Positions 60,701 to 64,000 of a stretch of 64,000 bases of DNA are shown piece after piece. Source of the stretch: Prinsepia uniflora (taxonomy: Eukaryota > Streptophyta > Magnoliopsida > Rosales > Rosaceae). How positions within the stretch are numbered: position 1 is the first letter of the stretch; each line of letters begins with the position of its first letter. Both the position numbers and the translations under genes were made by a program. The notes beneath the pieces are model-generated. The model had not been told where the DNA came from and did no database searches. It saw only the letters and a program-made list of their open reading frames with translations. The stretch lies in the NCBI GenBank assembly GCA_032719365.1, contig CM064874.1, positions 32,598,716-32,662,715 of the forward strand, in the 5' to 3' direction.

Positions 60701-62235
60701 GTAGCACGCGTATCCACCACATGAGCTAAGTAACCCTGGCACCCCTTCCGTAACAGTTTACTAGCCTCGAGTGCCGAAATAACTCCCGTAGGAAGTGCAC
60801 GCTGATCCCCCTGAAATGTAGTCTCTGGTAATCCGGGACTCCGAAAAGTCACTCTCCTATCGAAACATTCGATAGAAGCATGATGTCTCGTCAACCAGTC
60901 CATACCCAAGATCACATCAAAGTCCCGTAAATCCAAGAGTAACAAATCTGCCAGTAACTCCACCTGGCCTACCATTACCGGACACTCTCTCAAAACCTGA
61001 GTCACTACCAACACCTCCCCAGTAGGTGTACTCACTCCTAACGCACAATCCAAAGTAGACACCTCCCTCTCCTTAACCAGACTACAACTCCGAGCTATAA
61101 ATGAATGAGTAGCCCCGGGATCTATCAAAGCAAAAACAGTGTGACCAAGTATGGTAAGTGTACCTGTCACCACTCCCGGTGCTGACCTAGCCTCCTGCTG
61201 AGTCATCACAAAAACTCGCGCCTGTGGTCCTGACGACCTACCGCGCCCTCTGGAACTGCTCGTGGCACCTCCGCCACCCCTAGGGCCTGCCGCCCCTGAT
61301 ACTGATGCAGTACTCCGCCCGGGTTCTGCTGCACCCCTGCCTGCTCCACTCTCCGGAGCTAACAATGGGCACTCCCGACGGAAATGTCCTCGCTCCCCAC
61401 AATAGAAGCAAGTGTCTCTACCGGGTCCACCGGTATGCCTCCTTGTCGAAGCCACTGAAGTCGCACTCGCCTGAGGAGTCGGCTGTGACCTAGCTCCTCG
61501 AAATCCTGAGCCCTGGAAACTGCCTGGTCTGCCATACCGGGCTCCACCAGCCGATAGTGATCCACCAAAATTACCCCGTTTCGGGGGCCTCTGACTCGAT
61601 GCTCCTGGGAATGACTGCTCTCGGCGTCGAACACTGCCCGAATACTGTGGTCGAGCAGGTAAACTGGCCTCCACCCTGACAGCAGCATCAGACAACTCTC
61701 GGAAAGTAGCAAAAGAGCCGGCTGTCACTATGGCCCTGATCTCTCCCCGGAGACCCAACTCAAACCGGCGGCACTTCTCCGCCTCAGTCGCCACAAATGC
61801 CGGAGCAAAACGAGATAGCATCTGGAACCTCTGCTCATACTCAGCAACTGTCAAGTTTCCTTGCTTCAAGTGAAGGAATTCCGCTTCCTTCGCATCCCTA
61901 AAAGAACGGGGATAGTACTGATCTAGAAACCGCTCCCGGAAAGTCTCCCAGGTCACGGTATGTGCATCCCAGCCGGACAGTTCCAGCGTATACCACCACT
62001 CGTAGGCAGCTCCATCCAACAGAAAAGTGGCTAACAATACCCGATCCTCGGGAGGACAGTGCATCACCCCAAAAATACGTTCTAGTCGGGTGATCCATCG
62101 GTGAGCTTCCTCGGGATCAGCCCCACCGCTGAACGTAGTAGCCCCAAGCCTCTGGGCTCTCTCAATCGAAGCGCTCTCAGTCCCTCTCGCCGCTTCATCT
62201 TCAGGTCGTGGAGGGGGTTCACGTCTCGGAGGCAT
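57784..62235 (-). CDS. Gag-Pol polyprotein of a Ty3/gypsy chromovirus (R1)
   Basis: Single open frame of 1483 residues for capsid, protease, reverse transcriptase, RNase H and integrase. The frame stays open six bases upstream through a TTG, but the first ATG is at 62235, 73 bp after the primer site, and is the start used here. Domains by residue: gag with retrotransposon capsid core (about 25-180); CCHC zinc knuckle C276, C279, H284, C289; aspartic protease with DPG at 372-374 in place of the common DSG; RT with FIDD at 706-709; RNase H D855, E892, D917, D960; integrase HHCC H1069, H1076, C1106, C1109 and DDE D1139, D1200, E1236; GPY motif at 1374-1376; chromodomain-like tail 1453-1483 (EEATWEPE). 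No stop or frameshift is present, so it may be active. Product identity is certain; the clade (Tekay/Del) is likely. Protein may also mobilise the non-coding relatives (inference). Confidence 0.96.
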   Translation of the reverse strand: MPPRREPPPRPEDEAARGTESASIERAQRLGATTFSGGADPEEAHRWITRLERIFGVMHCPPEDRVLLATFLLDGAAYEWWYTLELSGWDAHTVTWETFRERFLDQYYPRSFRDAKEAEFLHLKQGNLTVAEYEQRFQMLSRFAPAFVATEAEKCRRFELGLRGEIRAIVTAGSFATFRELSDAAVRVEASLPARPQYSGSVRRREQSFPGASSQRPPKRGNFGGSLSAGGARYGRPGSFQGSGFRGARSQPTPQASATSVASTRRHTGGPGRDTCFYCGERGHFRRECPLLAPESGAGRGAAEPGRSTASVSGAAGPRGGGGATSSSRGRGRSSGPQARVFVMTQQEARSAPGVVTGTLTILGHTVFALIDPGATHSFIARSCSLVKEREVSTLDCALGVSTPTGEVLVVTQVLRECPVMVGQVELLADLLLLDLRDFDVILGMDWLTRHHASIECFDRRVTFRSPGLPETTFQGDQRALPTGVISALEASKLLRKGCQGYLAHVVDTRATPERAEDIPVVRVFPDVFPEELPGLPPHRDLEFTIELLPGTQPISQTPYHMAPAELRELKAQLQELVDIGFIRPSMSPWGAPVLFVKKKDGGLRLCVDYRQLNKVTIRNKYPLPRIDDLFDQLKGAQYFSKIDLRSDYHQLRVKEEDIPKTAFRTRYGHYEFVVMPFGLTNAPAAFMDLMNRVFRPYLDRFVIVFIDDILVYSKSAKAHEKHLRIVLKTLREHQLYAKLSKCQFWLTSVGFLGHVISAEGIRVDPQKVEAVANWEQPKTVTEIRSFLGLAGYYRRFIEGFSILAAPLTRLTRKGVRFEWDENCEQSFQELKRRLTSAPVLALPDDSGEFEVYSDASLQGLGCVLMQHGKVIAYASRQLKPHEVNYPTHDLELAAVVHALKIWRHYLYGEKCRIFTDHKSLKYLFTQKELNLRQRRWLELLKDYDCTIEYHPGKANVVADALSRKSAGSLSHLRTVRLPLLVELRKLGVELTVDDQGALLASFHVRPVLIDQVIDAQFEDPILGIIRIEVEAGERQDFEIREDGALVKNGRLCVPEDEVLKKVILDEAHCSAYAMHPGGTKMYRTLREHYWWSGMKREIAEYVSRCLICQQVKAERQRPYGAMQPLPIPEWKWDHLTMDFVFKLPRTPKGHDGVWVVVDRLTKSAHFLPVRENFRLEQFAQLFINEIIRLHGTPESIVSDRDPRFTSRFWQSLQEAFGTKLHFSTAFHPQTDGQSERTIQILEDMMRACVLQFQGTWESHLPLMEFASNNSFQESIGMAPYEALYGRQCRTPLCWTEVGERRLTTSELVELTQEKVALIRDRLKAVQDRRKSYADRRIRDLEFAVGDWVFLKLSPWKGIVRFGRRGKLSPRYIGPYEILERIGPVAYRLALPADLAKVHNVFHVSMLRKYIRDDSHVLEAQPVELREDLSFEEQPVAILDRKDKVLRRKTVPLVKVLWRNHQVEEATWEPEALMREQYPYLFH

Positions 62236-62308
62236 GATCAATCGTACGCTGAAAGAGGCATAGAGTTAGTATAACAACCTAGACCCAACACAGATTGACA
62301 CAACCTAT
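62236..62308 (-). other. R1 untranslated leader
   Basis: A short 73-bp stretch between primer site and the ATG. It has no upstream ATG on the coding strand that I can see and no other notable motif. Confidence 0.7.
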
Positions 62309-62320
62309 GCTCTGATACCA
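62309..62320 (-). other. R1 primer binding site (tRNA-iMet type)
   Basis: Minus strand TGGTATCAGAGC, two bases from the 5' LTR end at 62323; exact match to the usual plant initiator-tRNA-Met site. Confidence 0.95.
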
Positions 62321-62322
62321 AT

Positions 62323-64000
62323 TGTCAGGACCCGTCCCAAATATCACCTCGATACTCGGGATGAACCCTGCTCCCGTCTGACAATCACACTTACAATACC
62401 AAAAATAAACTTAATATCACTATAAGCATAACCATCAGACGAAGGAGTAAATATATACAACAGTAAGTCAGAGCATAGTTCTACAAAATGGGCACCAAAA
62501 GTCCTACAAGTCTAAGTCCGCAACGGAAGAACGTCGGAAGCCCTATGCCTCGATATCTGCCTCAACGTTCACCCCAGCGCTATCACCACGACCTGGAGGG
62601 AAAATTAAAACAAAAGGTGTGAGTGGACCAAAAGGAATGAAAGTTTTAAAACCGTTCACCAGCAAATCAACGTAAGGAAATAAAATCATTTGTTCCCTCC
62701 GGTTTAAAACCAGTCATGCCAATGAAGTATTAGAAAAACCATAATATGAACATCATAAGAAACAGAGACACTATAAATACCATAAGAAACAGATACACTA
62801 TAAAACATCATAAGAAACCAGAGTATAACCCGATCAAACCTGCTGGACCTATCCGAGTCTTTAAACTCAACCAGGCCTCACATATCAATCCGAGTCTTTA
62901 AACTCCCGAGTCTTTAAACTCAATAGGCCTATGGGGGTAATATCATAATATCCGAGTCTTTAAACTCCCGAGTCTTTAAACTCAATCCGGGCCCGTCCCC
63001 CATCAATATCAATCCGGGTCTTTAAACCCATATCCAGATCCAGCAAATCCAATCCATATCCAGTGTAAAACCAATTCAAAATCCATCGCCAAATCCGAAT
63101 TCGAAATCCCCGGTTCGAAGCCCTTCCGGCGTTCGGAACCGACATTCCGAACCCAAATCCGGAAAATCCATTTCCATACCAAAAACCATAAGAAATCCCT
63201 AACCATGTTTCATAACCCATTTACCATCATCAGAAAACATTTATAGGGTGAATTTCTCAAATAGAGCATCAAAATCTGAAAACCGGCTTTTTCTCGAAAA
63301 ACGTGCAAAACCCCGAAAATATCTCGAAAAACGTGCAAACATCTCAATCACGTATAACCATCATTTAAAGCATAAAAACACACATAGAATCATAAAACAG
63401 TAATTAAAACAGTTTGGCATGCTCGGAAATAAGAAAGAGTCCACTCACAGTTTACGACACGTCACTCGCGCTCCGTGCGCTCCTCAACCGTCTCTGGTGT
63501 CTCCCATCCTGTCAATAGATACCAAATAGAGTCACAATAACATCAAGGATACCTTCCCTATTTTCCCCAATTTTTTCGGGAATTTAATAATATTTTAATC
63601 CTAAACCTTAAACCGCACGGATTCCCAAACCATTCCATAACACCGTCCGATTAGCCCGAAAACTGTACCATTGGACTCCTTAGGACATTTAGAGTTAAAC
63701 TCATGTTGGACGTTTAACCGGATTCCTTCCCACGCGCCCCCACGCGCCGCCCAAAGTGGCTGCGCGTGGGCCTCACGCGCCTGCTACAATCCACCTTCAA
63801 CCTCGAGTCACCCGGTTCAACACAGTTGAACCGGCGTGACCGGTTCTCCGCCGTTTACCCACCATTCTTCTCCATTTCAATACCACTAGCTTCGTCCAGT
63901 CCCCTGCAATCAAACCCAGTCCTAAAATCCAGAAATCACGGCCTAAAACCCTTCGTCTTCAACCTCGAAAAACCTTGCCCGTGAGCTCTGTTTTCCTTCC
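62323..64000 (-). mobile_element. R1 5' LTR, partial (cut by window end)
   Basis: Matches the 3' LTR at a constant offset of 7,469 bp up to about 63735 and 7,479 bp after a 10-bp insertion there. The differences I counted by eye are nearly all single substitutions, many C/T or G/A, as expected for methylated plant repeats. The LTR start and outer target site lie beyond the window. Confidence 0.95.

Larger units (their letters stand above)
54854..64000 (-). mobile_element. R1: young autonomous Ty3/gypsy chromovirus (5' LTR cut by window end)
   Basis: Order on the minus strand: 5' LTR (62323 to beyond 64000), primer site, gag-pol in one frame, hairpin, polypurine tract, 3' LTR (54854-57748). 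The visible 1,678 bp of the 5' LTR differ from the 3' LTR at about 10 bases and by one 10-bp indel (extra CCCCACGCGC-type copy near 63740). At an assumed 1.3e-8 substitutions per site per year that is about 0.2 million years. The left target site is TTAAA (54849-54853); the right copy is outside. Long LTRs, iMet primer site and C-terminal chromodomain-like tail fit the Tekay/Del group. Confidence 0.93.

Noticed and set aside
57924..61712. Several 60-120 residue frames overlapping the R1 polyprotein on either strand
   Set aside because: Shadows of the gag-pol frame; no independent start context or domain.
62236..62241. Two-codon N-terminal extension of gag-pol starting at TTG
   Set aside because: A non-ATG start is unlikely in a plant mRNA when an ATG follows six bases later in the same frame at 62235.

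Overview
The window is plant nuclear DNA made almost entirely of nested LTR retrotransposons. I found no cellular gene, tRNA gene, CRISPR array or bacterial-type operon. The evidence is: plant Ty3/gypsy polyprotein domains, tRNA-iMet-type primer sites (TGGTATCAGAGC), TG...CA LTR ends with 5-bp target duplications, a Cassandra-type LTR carrying a 5S rRNA-like domain, and Tat/Athila-like LTR pieces. The host is probably a flowering plant with an LTR-rich genome; the species cannot be told.

The only protein-coding unit is at the right edge. Element R1 (54854 to beyond 64000, minus strand) has an uninterrupted gag-pol frame (ATG at 62235, stop at 57784, 1483 codons plus stop), a full 2,895-bp 3' LTR, polypurine tract, primer site and the first 1,678 bp of its 5' LTR. 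The visible parts of its two LTRs differ at about 10 sites plus one 10-bp indel, so the insertion is recent. Its pol order and C-terminal chromodomain-like tail fit the Tekay/Del chromovirus group.

The rest is non-coding relatives of R1: elements with 2.5-3.1 kb LTRs, the same primer site, the same hairpin before the polypurine tract, and about 3.2 kb internal regions with no gag or pol (LARD-like). M1 (1-14459, minus) is interrupted by three solo LTRs, at 3293-6095 (TSD CACTG), 8012-10877 (TSD CAAAC) and 11070-12477 (TSD GTGCC). P1 (32693-42013, plus) is a complete non-coding element inserted in another LTR (TSD ACCTA/ACCTG). Further solo LTRs lie at 18846-21325 (TSD TGGGC), 45536-48437 (TSD CGACG) and 17564-17885 (Cassandra type, TSD CAAAT). 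Truncated relatives are P0 (22940-26358), M2/M3 (29137-48833) and P2 (50902-53717). Pieces of one old Tat/Athila-like element T1 are scattered at 14460, 18535, 21326, 26359 and 49891-50901; most of 14460-50901 appears to have been inserted into it.

The most unusual signal is inside the long LTRs. Although the families are diverged, each holds, between a 12-bp inverted repeat (CTGTGAGTGGAC ... GTCCACTCACAG), a tandem array of 13-23 nt mini-hairpins. The stems change sequence in compensated pairs while the geometry stays the same. The clearest case is 19192-19321, where one loop is held constant and the arms covary. The segment also has splice-site-like ends. A hairpin before the polypurine tract, a hairpin about 55 nt from the LTR 3' end, and a GCGCGTG hairpin in the upstream half recur in most families. 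These are proposed as a shared RNA- or DNA-structure system of the LTRs; function is inference only.
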